Source: Streptosporangium carneum (lineage in GTDB: Bacteria; Actinomycetota; Actinomycetes; Streptosporangiales; Streptosporangiaceae). From it: a DNA stretch of 64,000 nt. The stretch is taken from positions 186,001 through 250,000 of the forward strand of contig NZ_BSEV01000002.1 in assembly GCF_027922005.1 (NCBI RefSeq), given 5' to 3'. Positions 27,229 to 37,315 of this stretch are shown here, piece after piece. Each line of letters starts with the position of its first letter. Position 1 is the stretch's first letter. The notes under the pieces are model-generated. The model saw nothing but the letters and a program-made list of their open reading frames with translations. It made no database searches and was not told the origin of the DNA. Made by a program: the position numbers and the translations under genes.

Positions 27229-27941
27229 GCCAGCGCCTCCCGCTGCAGGCGGGTCAGCTCCGCGCATCCGGCGACGCCGAGGTCGAGGAGTTCGTCCAGG
27301 GCGCCCCGGTTGAACGGCTTGCCCTCCGCGGTGCCCTGGACCTCGACGAACTCGCCCGACCCGGTCATCACGACGTTCATGTCCGTCTCGGCCGCGACGT
27401 CCTCGGTGTAGCACAGGTCGAGCAGGGGCGTGGAGCCGACGACGCCGACCGAGACGGCGGCGACGGAGTCGACCAGCGGGTCGCCGTTGCACATCTTCCG
27501 CTCGCGCATCCACCGCACCGCGTCGGCCAGCGCCACGTAGGCGCCGGTGATCGCGGCGGTGCGGGTGCCGCCGTCGGCCTGGAGCACGTCGCAGTCGATG
27601 ACGATCGAGTTCTCGCCGAGGACCTTGTAGTCGACGCAGGCCCGCAGGGAGCGGCCGATCAGGCGGGAGATCTCGTGCGTCCGCCCGCCGATCCTGCCGC
27701 GCACCGACTCGCGGTCGTTGCGGGTGTTCGTGGCCCGGGGCAGCATGGCGTACTCGGCGGTGACCCAGCCCTGGCCGCTGCCCCTGCGCCAGCGCGGCAC
27801 GCTGTCCTGGACCGAGGCGGCACACAACACCCTGGTGCCGCCGAACTCGACGAGCACCGACCCCTCCGCGTGGGCGAGCCAGCCACGGGTGATGGTGACG
27901 GGGCGGAGCTGATCGGGAGAACGTCCATCTGCGCGAGCCAT
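27225..27941 (-). CDS. rph: Ribonuclease PH
   Basis: A phosphorolytic 3'-5' exoribonuclease that trims tRNA 3' ends. It has 238 aa, starting [20 protein letters not shown], with the single RNase PH core ([48 protein letters not shown]). The ATG at 27941 matches the usual family start; a GTG at 27950 would add three residues. It is coupled to rdgB downstream and follows an MBL hydrolase gene ending 5 bp upstream of the longer start. Confidence 0.96.
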   Translation of the reverse strand: MARADGRSPDQLRPVTITRGWLAHAEGSVLVEFGGTRVLCAASVQDSVPRWRRGSGQGWVTAEYAMLPRATNTRNDRESVRGRIGGRTHEISRLIGRSLRACVDYKVLGENSIVIDCDVLQADGGTRTAAITGAYVALADAVRWMRERKMCNGDPLVDSVAAVSVGVVGSTPLLDLCYTEDVAAETDMNVVMTGSGEFVEVQGTAEGKPFNRGALDELLDLGVAGCAELTRLQREALA

Positions 27942-27946
27942 GAAAC

Positions 27947-28699
27947 TCACCCTAGGTCATACAGGGCCCCGCTCCGTGCGAGTTCGGTCCTGCCGGTGAA
28001 ACCGCCCCGAGAGGCCTCCTCGAGGACCTGCCGGGGGTCGTACCACGGCACGAGGTGGGTCAGCACCAGGGTGCCGACGTCCGCCCTGGCCGCGTGCTCG
28101 GCGGCCTGGCGTCCTGTCAGGTGCAGGTCCGCGGGCAGGCCGGGCTTCTCGAGGAAGGAGGCCTCGCACAGGAGCACGTCCGCCCCCGAGGCGAGCTTGA
28201 CCAGCTCCGCGGACTCCCCGGTGTCGGCGGAGTAGGCCACCGAGCGCCCGCCGTGGGAGACCCGGAAGCCGTAGGTCTCGACCGGGTGGTTCATCAGGGC
28301 GGCCGTCACCTCGAACGGGCCGACCTCGAACACGCCGGGCGTGAGCGGCGCGAAGTCGAAGGCCGTCTCCAGCCCCGGTTCGTCGGCCATGCCGTAGGCG
28401 GCGGCCAGGCGGCGGGGCGCGTCGGCGGGGGCGTGGACCGGCACGCGGGGAAGCGGGCCGTCCGGGGAGTAGGTGCGCACCACGTGGTAGGCGCATATGT
28501 CGAGGCAGTGGTCGGCGTGCAGGTGGGACAGGCAGATCGCGTCCACGTCGTAGAGACCGATGTGCCGCTGGAGCGCGCCCAGCGCGCCGTTGCCGAAGTC
28601 CAGCAGCATGCGGAACCCCTCGGCCTCCAGCAGGTAGCAGGAGGAGGGGCTGTCAGGGCCGGGGAAGCTCCCAGAGCACCCGATGATCGTCAGTTTCAC
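27947..28699 (-). CDS. MBL-fold metal-dependent hydrolase (RNase Z / phosphodiesterase-like)
   Basis: A 250-aa metallo-beta-lactamase fold protein. The metal-binding motif is HLHADHCLD (about residues 59-67), with further ligands at [17 protein letters not shown] and a late THLVPW histidine. The group includes cyclic-nucleotide phosphodiesterases and RNase Z-like enzymes; position in an rph-rdgB operon is conserved in actinomycetes, but the substrate is not established here. The GTG at 28699 has a GGAGG site. Confidence 0.88.
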   Translation of the reverse strand: MKLTIIGCSGSFPGPDSPSSCYLLEAEGFRMLLDFGNGALGALQRHIGLYDVDAICLSHLHADHCLDICAYHVVRTYSPDGPLPRVPVHAPADAPRRLAAAYGMADEPGLETAFDFAPLTPGVFEVGPFEVTAALMNHPVETYGFRVSHGGRSVAYSADTGESAELVKLASGADVLLCEASFLEKPGLPADLHLTGRQAAEHAARADVGTLVLTHLVPWYDPRQVLEEASRGGFTGRTELARSGALYDLG

Positions 28700-28756
28700 G
28701 GCGGCCTCCTACTTGCTTGTCACGGTGTGTTCTCTGCGTCGCGACGCGTCACCCGA

Positions 28757-28796
28757 GGTCGTCCGGGGTCGTTCGGGGTCGCCCGGGGTCCCCCGA
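28757..28796. repeat. 10-bp tandem repeat, four copies
   Basis: GGTCGTCCGG, GGTCGTTCGG, GGTCGCCCGG and GGTCCCCCGA follow one another between murI and the MBL hydrolase gene. The period is one helical turn. No function is evident. Confidence 0.75.
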
Positions 28797-28808
28797 CGGG
28801 CTTCCTCG

Positions 28809-29690
28809 TCACGGCACCCGGGCGGAGGGCCGGGGACGTCCCAGCGGGGCGTGGCCGTCGCCGAGGACCACCTCGACCGCGCCGTCGGCGAGGGCCCCGC
28901 CGACCGCCGCGAGCTCGACCGCCTGGATCTCCGGGCCGAGGAAGCGCTGGCCCAGCTCCGCGAAGAGGCGTGCGTCGCCGGTGGCGGCGAACCTGTGCCG
29001 GGGGGTGCCGCCGACCGCGGCCATGCCCCGGTCGTGTAGGACGCGGTAGACGTCCTTGGCCGTCTCGTCGGCGCTGGAGACCAGCGTGACGCCGTCTCCC
29101 GCGACGTAGGAGATCGGCCCGGTGAGCAGGGGGTAGTGGGTGCACCCCAGGATCAGCGTGTCGCATCCGTCGCGCAACACCGGCTCCAGGTATCCGCGGA
29201 TGGCCTCGATGACCTCCTCGCTCGTCGTCTCCCCCCGCTCGACGAACTCCACGAGGCGGGGCGCGGCCACCCCGGTCAGCCGGACGTCGGGGGCGGCGGT
29301 GAAGGCGTCGTGGTAGGCCATCGAGTCGATCGTGGCCTTGGTCCCGATCACGCCGACCCTGCCGTTGCGGGTGGCCTGCACGGCCCGGCGCGTCGCCGGC
29401 TGGATGACCTCGACGACCGGCACGTCGTAGCGCTCGCGGGCGTCCCGCAGCACCGCGGAGCTGGCGCTGTTGCACGCGATCACGAGCATCTTGACGTCGT
29501 GCTCGACGAGGTGGTCCATCACCTCCAGCGCGTAGGCGCGCAGCTGCGCGATGGTCTTGGGGCCGTACGGCTGCCGCGCCGTGTCGGCCACGTAGAAGAT
29601 CGACTCGTTCGGCAGCTGATCGATGATCGCCCTGGCCACCGTGAGGCCGCCGACACCGCTGTCAAAGATTCCAATGCTTGCTTGCGACAC
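28809..29690 (-). CDS. murI: Glutamate racemase
   Basis: Converts L-glutamate to D-glutamate for peptidoglycan. About 293 aa. The N-terminal [17 protein letters not shown], the first catalytic cysteine in [11 protein letters not shown] and the second in [12 protein letters not shown] are present. The GTG at 29690 is chosen, as homologs start close to the IGIFDSG strand; a TTG nine bases upstream is also in frame. The C-terminal 30 residues ([17 protein letters not shown]) are a variable tail. It heads the murI-MBL-rph-rdgB gene run. Confidence 0.95.
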   Translation of the reverse strand: MSQASIGIFDSGVGGLTVARAIIDQLPNESIFYVADTARQPYGPKTIAQLRAYALEVMDHLVEHDVKMLVIACNSASSAVLRDARERYDVPVVEVIQPATRRAVQATRNGRVGVIGTKATIDSMAYHDAFTAAPDVRLTGVAAPRLVEFVERGETTSEEVIEAIRGYLEPVLRDGCDTLILGCTHYPLLTGPISYVAGDGVTLVSSADETAKDVYRVLHDRGMAAVGGTPRHRFAATGDARLFAELGQRFLGPEIQAVELAAVGGALADGAVEVVLGDGHAPLGRPRPSARVP

Positions 29691-29767
29691 GGTTCCCAAG
29701 GTTAGGCGACCTGGGACGACGGCTCACGGTAAGAATCCTCACAACACGATCAATCATGACGAAAGGA

Positions 29768-30559
29768 TCAGCCGCGTCCCACCCTGGCGAGTTGGCGCGA
29801 CTGGGCGACCAGGCGGCCCGCGGAGTCCCAGACCTCGACGTCCTCGTCGAACCAGCCGTCGCCGATCATCCGGCCGCTGCCGAGCAGGGTGAGCCAGCCG
29901 GGGGCGGGCAGGGCGCGCAGGTGCCAGGTGAGGTCGACGGTGGGGGCCCAGCCGCGCGCGCCCGCGGAGAAGACCACGGGCGGAAGGACGTCCACGGCCA
30001 TCGCCAGCACGTAGGGGTCGGGGTCCTGCGGCTCGGCGAGCCGGAAGTGGGCACGGGTCTCGGGACGTCCGGAGGGGTTGCCGTCGAGCCAGCCGATGGT
30101 CGGCGGGTCGAACGCGAGCTCCATCTGCGCGTTGAGCGTCATGCCCGACTCGGGATCGGGGGCGGGCAGCCTGAGGCACTGCTCGATGGGCGGCATGGCC
30201 GCGGAGGGGCCGTCGCTCCAGTCGGGGGCGACGTCGTTCAGGGTCGCCGTGGTGACGAGGGTCTCGATGAACGAGACGCCGCCCTGGATCAGGGTCGCCC
30301 GGGTCATCGCCGCGGTCCGGCCCTCCTTGAGCTGTTCCAGTCTCACCTGTGCCGGACCGGGCGCGGCGACGCGCAGGAACTGCGCGCTGGTGGTCACGGG
30401 GTGCTCGTGCGGTGAGGCGTCCACCACGGCGCGCAGGAGCACGGCCATCAGGTAACCGCCGTTGAGCGGACCGCCGATGGAGTATCCGGGGTCCAGGAGC
30501 ACGTCGTAGGTGTTCTCGTCGACCCGGACGGCCCGCGTCGCCTCATCGAACTTCGTCAT
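29768..30559 (-). CDS. Acyl-CoA thioesterase-like protein (double hot-dog)
   Basis: About 263 aa, starting MTKFDEATRAVRVDENTYDV. The N-terminal hot-dog has GGPLNGGYLMAVLLRAV and the C-terminal hot-dog has APTVDLTWHLRALPAPGWL and DVEVWDSAGRLVAQSRQLA, as in TesB-like thioesterases of actinomycetes. The ATG at 30559 is preferred because GGGAG lies seven bases upstream; a GTG at 30565 is two codons earlier. Substrate chain length cannot be inferred. It stands apart from murI by 77 bp. Confidence 0.85.
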   Translation of the reverse strand: MTKFDEATRAVRVDENTYDVLLDPGYSIGGPLNGGYLMAVLLRAVVDASPHEHPVTTSAQFLRVAAPGPAQVRLEQLKEGRTAAMTRATLIQGGVSFIETLVTTATLNDVAPDWSDGPSAAMPPIEQCLRLPAPDPESGMTLNAQMELAFDPPTIGWLDGNPSGRPETRAHFRLAEPQDPDPYVLAMAVDVLPPVVFSAGARGWAPTVDLTWHLRALPAPGWLTLLGSGRMIGDGWFDEDVEVWDSAGRLVAQSRQLARVGRG

Positions 30560-30984
30560 CCACACTCCCGAATCTTATTCTGGAGAGGTCAGCTTATCCG
30601 CCCGGAGCATCCCCCGCCTCCCCGGCTTCGCGCGAGCGCCGCCACCCGGCGGGACACGCTTCCGCCGCAGGGCCCGCGGGCGTTCTCCGAGGTTTCGCGC
30701 AGGTCGGAGACGACGGAGGCCTGCGACCTCGTCGGCCGGCGTGGGACTCTCGACCGGGGACACGGGCTGGCCGGACGGTCGGCCGGGCGGCGAGGAGCCG
30801 CGGGAGACCTTCGGGACGCGGCGGGATCACAGCGAAGAGGCCGCCCAGGACGCCGGAACGGGCTCGGCTCTCGTCTCCGGCAGACGGTCGCATTAGACGG
30901 AACAATCGCCTGGTTAGTTTAATGCAAGCAGGTTGCTACCGATGTGCACTAACTTTTCGGGTACCCGATAAATCCACATTGTGA
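30560..30984. other. 425-bp intergenic region
   Basis: GC-rich sequence with no supportable gene. The right-hand ~90 bp are AT-richer and contain GATAAAT (30967-30973), a plausible -10 box for the leaderless gene starting at 30985. A small hairpin-like GGCCG/CGGCC pair lies near 30775-30790. Confidence 0.6.
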
Positions 30985-32823
30985 GTGAGCATGCCTGCCA
31001 ACAATCCCCCCGACCAGCCGCCCACGCCGGGTCAAGAGCCTGACCGGACGATCGCCTACCGGCAGCACAACGACCAGCCGTACCCCCAGGGCTATCCCCA
31101 GCAGGGCGCTTACCAGCAGCAGGGCCAGCCGGGCTACCCGCAGCAGGGCGCGGGGGGCTACCAGCAGGACGGCTACCAGCAGCAGAACTACGGCCAGCAG
31201 GTCCAGCCCGGCTACCAGCAGCAGGGTTACGGCCAGCAGCAGAACTACGGGCAGCAGGCGTACGGCCAGCAGGCCGGATACCAGGCGGGCCACCAGCAGC
31301 CCGGCTACCCGCAGCAGAACTACGGCCAGCAGCCCAGCTGGCAGCAGGGCTCCGACTTCCTCGGCACGGGACAGCCGACGGCCCCGCCCGCGAAGAAGGG
31401 CCGCAAGGGCTGGCTGTTCGCGGTGATCGCCGCACTGGTCGTCGCCCTGGTGGGCGGCGGCGGCGCGTTCGCGGTCAACCTGCTGAGCGGCGGCGGCACC
31501 CAGCCGCACGACGTGCTGCCCGGTGACGCGCTCGGCTACGTGCGCCTGGACCTCGACCCGGCCGCGAACCAGAAGCTCGCGCTGTTCAGCATCGCCCAGA
31601 AGTTCACCGTCACCAAGAGCTCCTTCACCGGCGACGACCCGCGCAAGGCGCTCTTCGACCTGCTCAAGAAGGACGGCGCGGGCCTCGACAAGGTGGACTA
31701 CGCCGCCGACATCGAGCCGTGGCTCGGCCAGCGCGTCGGCCTGGCCGTGCTCTCCCCGGCCAAGACCGGCGGCGAGCCCGGTTTCGTGCTGGCCGTCCAG
31801 GTCACCGACGAGACCAAGGCGAAGGCCGGGATCGACAAGCTGATGGACGGCGACAAGTACGGCATCGCGTTCCGCGACGACTACGCCCTCCTCACCGCCA
31901 ACCAGGACCAGGCCGACCAGGCCGTCAAGGCCGCGCCGCTGTCCCAGAACACCAACTTCTCCGACGACCTGAACGCCCTCGGCGAGACCGGCGTGCTCTC
32001 CTTCTGGGTCGACGCGGGCAGGGTCGCCAGTTTCGCCCCCGAGCTGGCCGCCCAGAACTCCGAGGCGCTCGCCCAGATCAAGAACGTCAGGGTCGCGGGC
32101 GCGCTCCGCTTCGACGGCGACTACGTCGAGCTGGCCGGCGTCACCCGCGGCGCGCAGAACCTGGACATGGGCCAGCCGGAAGCGTCCAAGATCGGCGCTC
32201 TCCCCGCCTCGACCGCCGCCGCCGTCTCGTTCTCCGGTCTCGGCGACATCATCGGCAAGCAGTGGGCCCAGATCCTGAAGTCGGCCGACCAGAGCGGCGC
32301 CGGCGTCCAGCAGTTCGCCACCCAGGCCGAGCAGACGTACGGCCTGAAGCTCCCCGACGACCTGACGACGCTGCTCGGCAAGAACCTGACCCTGGCCCTG
32401 GACTCCAACGGCCTGGACGGCGACCAGCCGAAGTTCGGCGCCCGCATCACCACCGACCCGGCCAAGGCCCAGGAGGTCGTCGGCAAGATCGAGAAGTTCC
32501 TCGCCGCCTCCGGCACCGCCGCCCCGCAGCTCGCCAAGGTCCCCGGTGACGGCACCTTCGTCCTGGCCAGCTCCCAGGAGTACGCCGCCGAACTCGCCAA
32601 GGACGGGGGCCTCGGCGACGACGAGAGCTTCAAGCTCGCGATCCCCGACGCCGACAACGCGACCTTCGCCGCCTACGTCGACCTCGACAAGCTGGAGAAG
32701 TTCTACCTGCAGAACCTCCAGGGCGAGGACAAGGCCAACGCCCAGGTCCTGAGGGCCGTCGGCATCAGCGGCACCCAGTCGGGCCCCGACGCCAGCTTCT
32801 CCCTGCGGCTGCTGTTCAACTAG
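30985..32823 (+). CDS. DUF3352-like membrane protein with prion-like Q/G/Y-rich N terminus
   Basis: A 612-aa protein. Residues ~30-125 are a low-complexity tract of YGQQ, GYPQQ and YQQQ units, followed by a Lys/Arg patch (PAKKGRKG), one membrane helix (about 141-166) and a large extracytoplasmic domain (ALGYVRLDLDPAANQKLAL, KALFDLLKKDG, WLGQRVGLAVL) of the DUF3352 type. No signal peptide precedes the cytoplasmic tract, so the Q/G/Y segment faces the cytosol. The GTG (30985) and ATG (30991) lack a ribosome binding site and follow a GATAAAT box by about 10 bases, so translation is probably leaderless. Function unknown. Confidence 0.85.
   Translation: MSMPANNPPDQPPTPGQEPDRTIAYRQHNDQPYPQGYPQQGAYQQQGQPGYPQQGAGGYQQDGYQQQNYGQQVQPGYQQQGYGQQQNYGQQAYGQQAGYQAGHQQPGYPQQNYGQQPSWQQGSDFLGTGQPTAPPAKKGRKGWLFAVIAALVVALVGGGGAFAVNLLSGGGTQPHDVLPGDALGYVRLDLDPAANQKLALFSIAQKFTVTKSSFTGDDPRKALFDLLKKDGAGLDKVDYAADIEPWLGQRVGLAVLSPAKTGGEPGFVLAVQVTDETKAKAGIDKLMDGDKYGIAFRDDYALLTANQDQADQAVKAAPLSQNTNFSDDLNALGETGVLSFWVDAGRVASFAPELAAQNSEALAQIKNVRVAGALRFDGDYVELAGVTRGAQNLDMGQPEASKIGALPASTAAAVSFSGLGDIIGKQWAQILKSADQSGAGVQQFATQAEQTYGLKLPDDLTTLLGKNLTLALDSNGLDGDQPKFGARITTDPAKAQEVVGKIEKFLAASGTAAPQLAKVPGDGTFVLASSQEYAAELAKDGGLGDDESFKLAIPDADNATFAAYVDLDKLEKFYLQNLQGEDKANAQVLRAVGISGTQSGPDASFSLRLLFN
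31075..31345 (+). repeat. Codon repeat encoding (Y)GQQ/GYPQQ units
   Basis: Imperfect CAGCAG-GGC-TAC and TAC-GGC-CAG-CAG units recur across about 270 bp and make the low-complexity N-terminal tract of the DUF3352-like protein. Confidence 0.85.
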
Positions 32824-32864
32824 CCCCCCCTCGCCCGACCGGGCGAGAGTTCCACCGGACCACG

Positions 32865-32894
32865 AAGGGCGGGCGCTCCGGGGCGCCCGCCCTT
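32865..32894 (+). terminator. Hairpin terminator
   Basis: AAGGGCGGGCGC and GCGCCCGCCCTT are perfect 12-bp arms around TCCGGG, 41 bp after the stop at 32823. A smaller TCGCCCG-AC-CGGGCGA palindrome lies at 32831-32846. Confidence 0.85.
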
Positions 32895-33101
32895 CGCCGT
32901 CCCCGGCCCCGCGGGGCACGTCCCCGCCCGTGAACCCCACACCCCGTGAAAACGCCTGACGCCCCCGCCTGCCCGGCCGCGTCCACGGCGAAGAACGTCG
33001 CCGGTCCCCCGCCGTGGTGACGAGGACCACCGGAGGCGGGCTCGCCGAACTTTCCGACGCCCGCTTCCAACCCCGGGCCCCTCGGCGGAGTTATTCAGGG
33101 C

Positions 33102-34120
33102 ATGGACCGCTACGAGGGGTTCCAGGAGTTCGTGCACGCCCGCCAGCGGTCGTTGATGCGGACCGCGTACCTTCTCACTGGCGACGCCCACCTTGCCGAA
33201 GACCTGCTGCAGACGGTCTCACCAGGGTCGCCTCCCGCTGGCCCAGGATCGCCAGGAGCGGCAGCACCGAGGCGTACGCCCGCAAGGCACTGGTCAACCA
33301 GCACCTGTCGTGGCGCAGGCGAAGACATGTCGAGGTGCCGAGCGTCACCCTGCCCGAACGCGGCCGCTCGCACGACGAGGCGACCGTACGCCGTCTGGCC
33401 CTGCGTCAGGCGCTCGGCAGGCTGACCGCACGCCAGCGGACCTTCGAGGTGCGCGACCTGTGGAGCGGGCAGACCTGGAAGGCTCCGCTCACGATCTCCA
33501 AGAGGGATCTCGGCGGTGAGTGGTTCCTGCGCCCGTCCCCCGACGGCCTGCACCTGATCTACGCCAACTGGGGCAACAGCCGGCACAAGCCGTACAGCGT
33601 CCTGGTCGACATGGAGAAGGGCAGGACGACGGAGCTGGACAGCGGATGGTTCCCGGTGAGCGTCGGCGACGGCGGGCGTCCGGTCGTGTTGGCGAAGCCG
33701 TACGACACGACCACCCGGGTCCGGGTGACGGGCGGCCGGCCGATCACCGTCAAGGAGTTCACCTACGGCTTCAGCGCCCTCGGCCCTGACGGGCGCACCC
33801 TCGCCAGGATCGGCACGACCTTCGACCCCGCCGCCAGGCCGATGGTCCAGAAGGATCGGACGATCGTCACGATCGACGCCGTCGACGGCGGCCGGGAGCG
33901 CAAGACGCCGATCGACGGCCTCCCGAAGGAGCTGAGCCCCTCCCGTCTGGGCGCCTGGGTGAGCGACACCGAGGTGACCATGCTCGCCGTTCCCGAATCA
34001 CCCCGCCCGAACCTCACATCGGCGCTGTACGCGGTGGACGTCCACACCGGCAGGACCAGGCAGTTGCGGAGGTTCGACGCCAGGATGGACAACGGCGTCC
34101 TGCCCGGACTGGTCCAGTAG
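33102..34120 (+). pseudogene. Sigma factor pseudogene fused to the tail of its neighbour
   Basis: From ATG 33102 the start MDRYEGFQEFVHARQRSLMR, followed by LLTGDAHLAEDLLQT, is SigE-family region 2. At about 33215 the frame breaks: the continuation LTRVASRWPRIARSGSTEAY, then ARKALVNQHLSWRRRR, is in the frame of 33014. One missing base (ACGG|TCTC where ACGGCTCTC is expected) explains it. Region 4 then stops after LGRLTARQR and is joined in frame to FEVRDLWSGQTWKAPL and about 210 residues of a beta-propeller-like extracytoplasmic domain. A deletion seems to have fused sigma factor and partner. No functional sigma factor is encoded. Confidence 0.75.
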
Positions 34121-34148
34121 GCCGGACGGTGAGACGGCCCCGACACGG

Positions 34149-34817
34149 CTACGGGATCCACGCCGCGAGGGCGTCGAGGATCACCCCGAGCCCGACTTCG
34201 AACTCGTCGCCGAAGTCGTAGCCGGGCCGGAGGATGTGCTCGGTCGCCATCTCGACGAGGTGGGGGTACTCCCCGGGGGAGAACCCCTGCATGATCGGTT
34301 CGGTGACCTCGGGAGCGGCGTCGGGGCCCTGGAAGGGCAGTGAGGCCTCCTGGAGCGCGAATCCGTACACGTAGCTGTCGAGCAGGGCGCAGGCGTGGGC
34401 GGTCATCTCCACCGAGAAGCCCGCCTCGCGCAGGGTGCCGATGGTCTGGTCGTGGTGTCGCAGCGTCGCGGGGCCGGGGGTGGCCCGTGACTCCAGGAGC
34501 CCGATCGCCCACGGGTGACGGCCCAGCACCCGGCGGGCCGAGGTCGCCCGCCCGCGCATCTCCGAGCGCCAGTCGCCGCCGGGTGAGGGCAGGTCCATCT
34601 CATCGAAGACCAGGTCGACGATGCCGTCGAGGATCTCCTCCTTGTTGGAGACGTAGTGGTAGACCGACATGGGCTTGACGCCCAGTTCCTGGGCGAGCGA
34701 GCGGATCGTCAGCGCCCCGAGTCCTCCCGCGTCGGCGACCGCGACGGCGGCGCGCAGCACCCGTTCGCGGCTGAGCGGAACCCGGTCCCGAGGGGCGCCG
34801 CTGACCGGCTTCGACAC
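34149..34817 (-). CDS. TetR family transcriptional regulator
   Basis: A 222-aa repressor. The N-terminal helix-turn-helix (residues 14-65) has RERVLRAAVAVADAGGLGAL, TIRSLAQELGVKPMSVYHYV and SNKEEILDGIVD. The C-terminal half is a TetR_C-like ligand domain. GTG 34817 has a CGGGAGGAAAG site. Two near-identical palindromes lie between it and the divergent DUF4386 gene, so it probably represses both. Confidence 0.92.
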   Translation of the reverse strand: MSKPVSGAPRDRVPLSRERVLRAAVAVADAGGLGALTIRSLAQELGVKPMSVYHYVSNKEEILDGIVDLVFDEMDLPSPGGDWRSEMRGRATSARRVLGRHPWAIGLLESRATPGPATLRHHDQTIGTLREAGFSVEMTAHACALLDSYVYGFALQEASLPFQGPDAAPEVTEPIMQGFSPGEYPHLVEMATEHILRPGYDFGDEFEVGLGVILDALAAWIP

Positions 34818-34842
34818 CTTTCCTCCCGGCGATAGCGCGTTG

Positions 34843-34880
34843 GTACTTAGTACGATACCTTCTTCGTACTAAGTACGAAG
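34843..34880. promoter_or_regulatory. TetR operators (two palindromes forming a 13-bp inverted repeat)
   Basis: GTACTTAGTACGA (34843-34855) and TCGTACTAAGTAC (34864-34876) are perfect inverted copies with an 8-bp spacer. The right one is itself part of a 19-bp palindrome, CTTCGTACTAAGTACGAAG (34862-34880). It sits between the TetR gene and the DUF4386 gene. Confidence 0.88.
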
Positions 34881-34912
34881 ATTGCCTCCGGATACCCGTG
34901 AGGAAGGAAGTC

Positions 34913-35629
34913 ATGTCGACGAGAACCGTCGGAAGAATCGTGGGAGCCCTGTTCCTGCTGGCGTTCGTCGCCTACATCGCGGGCGGCACCCTGGCCGGAT
35001 CCGAGCCGCAGGCCACGGACACACTGTCCGCCGTGGCGGACAACCGGACGCGACTGTCGGTGGGAGCCCTGCTGATGCTGGTCAACTCCGCCGTCGTCCT
35101 CGGCATCGGAGTCCTGACGCTGCCCGTGCTGAGACCGCACGGCGAGATCTCCGCCTACGCGTACCTGGCCGGCAGGACGGTCGAGGCGGTGCTGCTCGCC
35201 GTCGGGATCGTCTTCCTGCTGCTTCTGGGACCGCTCGCCCAGGAGGCCGTCCACGCCACCGGGGACACCTCGGTCCTGTCGACGCTGGGGCGGATCGCGA
35301 AGGAGGGGAACCGGTACTGCTACCAGGTCGCGATGATCGCGGCCGGAGCCGTCGGCGTGCTGTTCTGCCGCGTGCTGTTCCGCGCGCGGCTGGTGCCCCG
35401 CTTCATGGCGGTGTGGGGACTGGCCGGCTATGCCGTCTTCCTGGCCGGGATGATTCTCGACGTCCTCGGCTACGGCGTCGGCGTGTTCCTGGCGGCCCCG
35501 GGAGGCCTCTTCGAGGTCGCCCTGGGAGTGCTGCTCATCGTGAGGGGCTTCGCCGCCGGAGCCCCCGGCGGACCGGTCGGCGACCCGCCGCCCGCCGCCA
35601 CGGCGTCCCCCGCACCGCGCGTCGCCTGA
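34913..35629 (+). CDS. DUF4386 family membrane protein
   Basis: A 238-aa protein with about six membrane helices, starting MSTRTVGRIVGALFLLAFVA. RTVEAVLLAVGIVFLLLL in the middle is typical of DUF4386 proteins, small integral membrane proteins without a known reaction. ATG 34913 is preferred over GTG 34898 because an AAGGAAG site lies between them. The divergent TetR gene and the tandem palindromes point to repression relieved by an unknown compound. Confidence 0.88.
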   Translation: MSTRTVGRIVGALFLLAFVAYIAGGTLAGSEPQATDTLSAVADNRTRLSVGALLMLVNSAVVLGIGVLTLPVLRPHGEISAYAYLAGRTVEAVLLAVGIVFLLLLGPLAQEAVHATGDTSVLSTLGRIAKEGNRYCYQVAMIAAGAVGVLFCRVLFRARLVPRFMAVWGLAGYAVFLAGMILDVLGYGVGVFLAAPGGLFEVALGVLLIVRGFAAGAPGGPVGDPPPAATASPAPRVA

Positions 35630-35837
35630 GGAGACCCGCCACGAGGCGGGCGTCCGACGCCCCGCCCAGGCGATCCGCCCCACGCGGGTGAGGCGCGGCG
35701 GGTGCCCGCCGGCGGGGCGCGCGGCGAAGGCCGCTCCGCGCCTGTGAGGCGCGGGGCGGAGCGCCGGGCAGGAGAGACCCCGGGGCGGAGCTCCCCGGCA
35801 GGAGAGACCTCGAGACCGGAGAGGCACGAGGCCCCGC

Positions 35838-35889
35838 GACGTCACCGGGCCGAAGAGGAACGAGACGTCACGGGGCCGAGGAGGAACGA
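35838..35889. repeat. 26-bp tandem direct repeat
   Basis: Two copies of a 26-bp unit starting GACGTCACSGGGCCGARGAG and ending GAACGA lie at 35838-35863 and 35864-35889, just after the convergent cysM stop. Confidence 0.85.
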
Positions 35890-35897
35890 AAAAGGGG

Positions 35898-36884
<987 letters not shown>

Positions 36885-36926
36885 TCAGCGTGGCCACCGC
36901 CTGAGGAGACGGTGGCCCACGCGCTG

Positions 36927-37205
36927 CTAGCGGGAGCCGCCCGCCACGGCCGGCAGGACGGTGACCGTGTCGCCGTCGGAGAGCGGGGTCTCCAGGCCGC
37001 CCAGGAAGCGGACGTCCTCGTCGTTGAGGTAGACGTTCACGAAACGGCGCAGCGCGCCCTTGTCGACCAGGCGGTCCTTCAGCCCGGGATGCCGGGAGTC
37101 CAGGTCGCCGATCAGCTCTTCCAGCGTCGCGCCCTTGGCGTCGACTGCCTTGGCACCGTCGGTGTAGGTGCGCAGGATGGTGGGAATGCGAACCTCGATG
37201 GCCAT
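36927..37205 (-). CDS. cysO: Sulfur carrier protein CysO (with C-terminal GG-Ser-Arg)
   Basis: A 92-aa ubiquitin-like protein whose C-terminal glycine is activated to a thiocarboxylate and donates sulfur for cysteine. The fold is the MoaD/ThiS type (MAIEVRIPTILRTYTDGAKA, NVYLNDEDVRFL, LSDGDTVTVLPAVAGG). The sequence does not end at the GlyGly (89-90) but adds Ser91-Arg92 before TAG. A carrier of this kind must be trimmed before activation, as in the GGCF-ended QbsE system, and the JAMM peptidase Mec encoded just upstream is the obvious candidate. Confidence 0.93.
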   Translation of the reverse strand: MAIEVRIPTILRTYTDGAKAVDAKGATLEELIGDLDSRHPGLKDRLVDKGALRRFVNVYLNDEDVRFLGGLETPLSDGDTVTVLPAVAGGSR

Positions 37206-37315
37206 CGCGGGTCAATCTCCTCGTGTCGTCGTGCTGTCGTCATGGAGTGCTGCCCACCGGATCGGAACACCGGCGGGCGTGGAGGGATTCCAGAAGGGGT
37301 TGCCAGAACTGCCGG

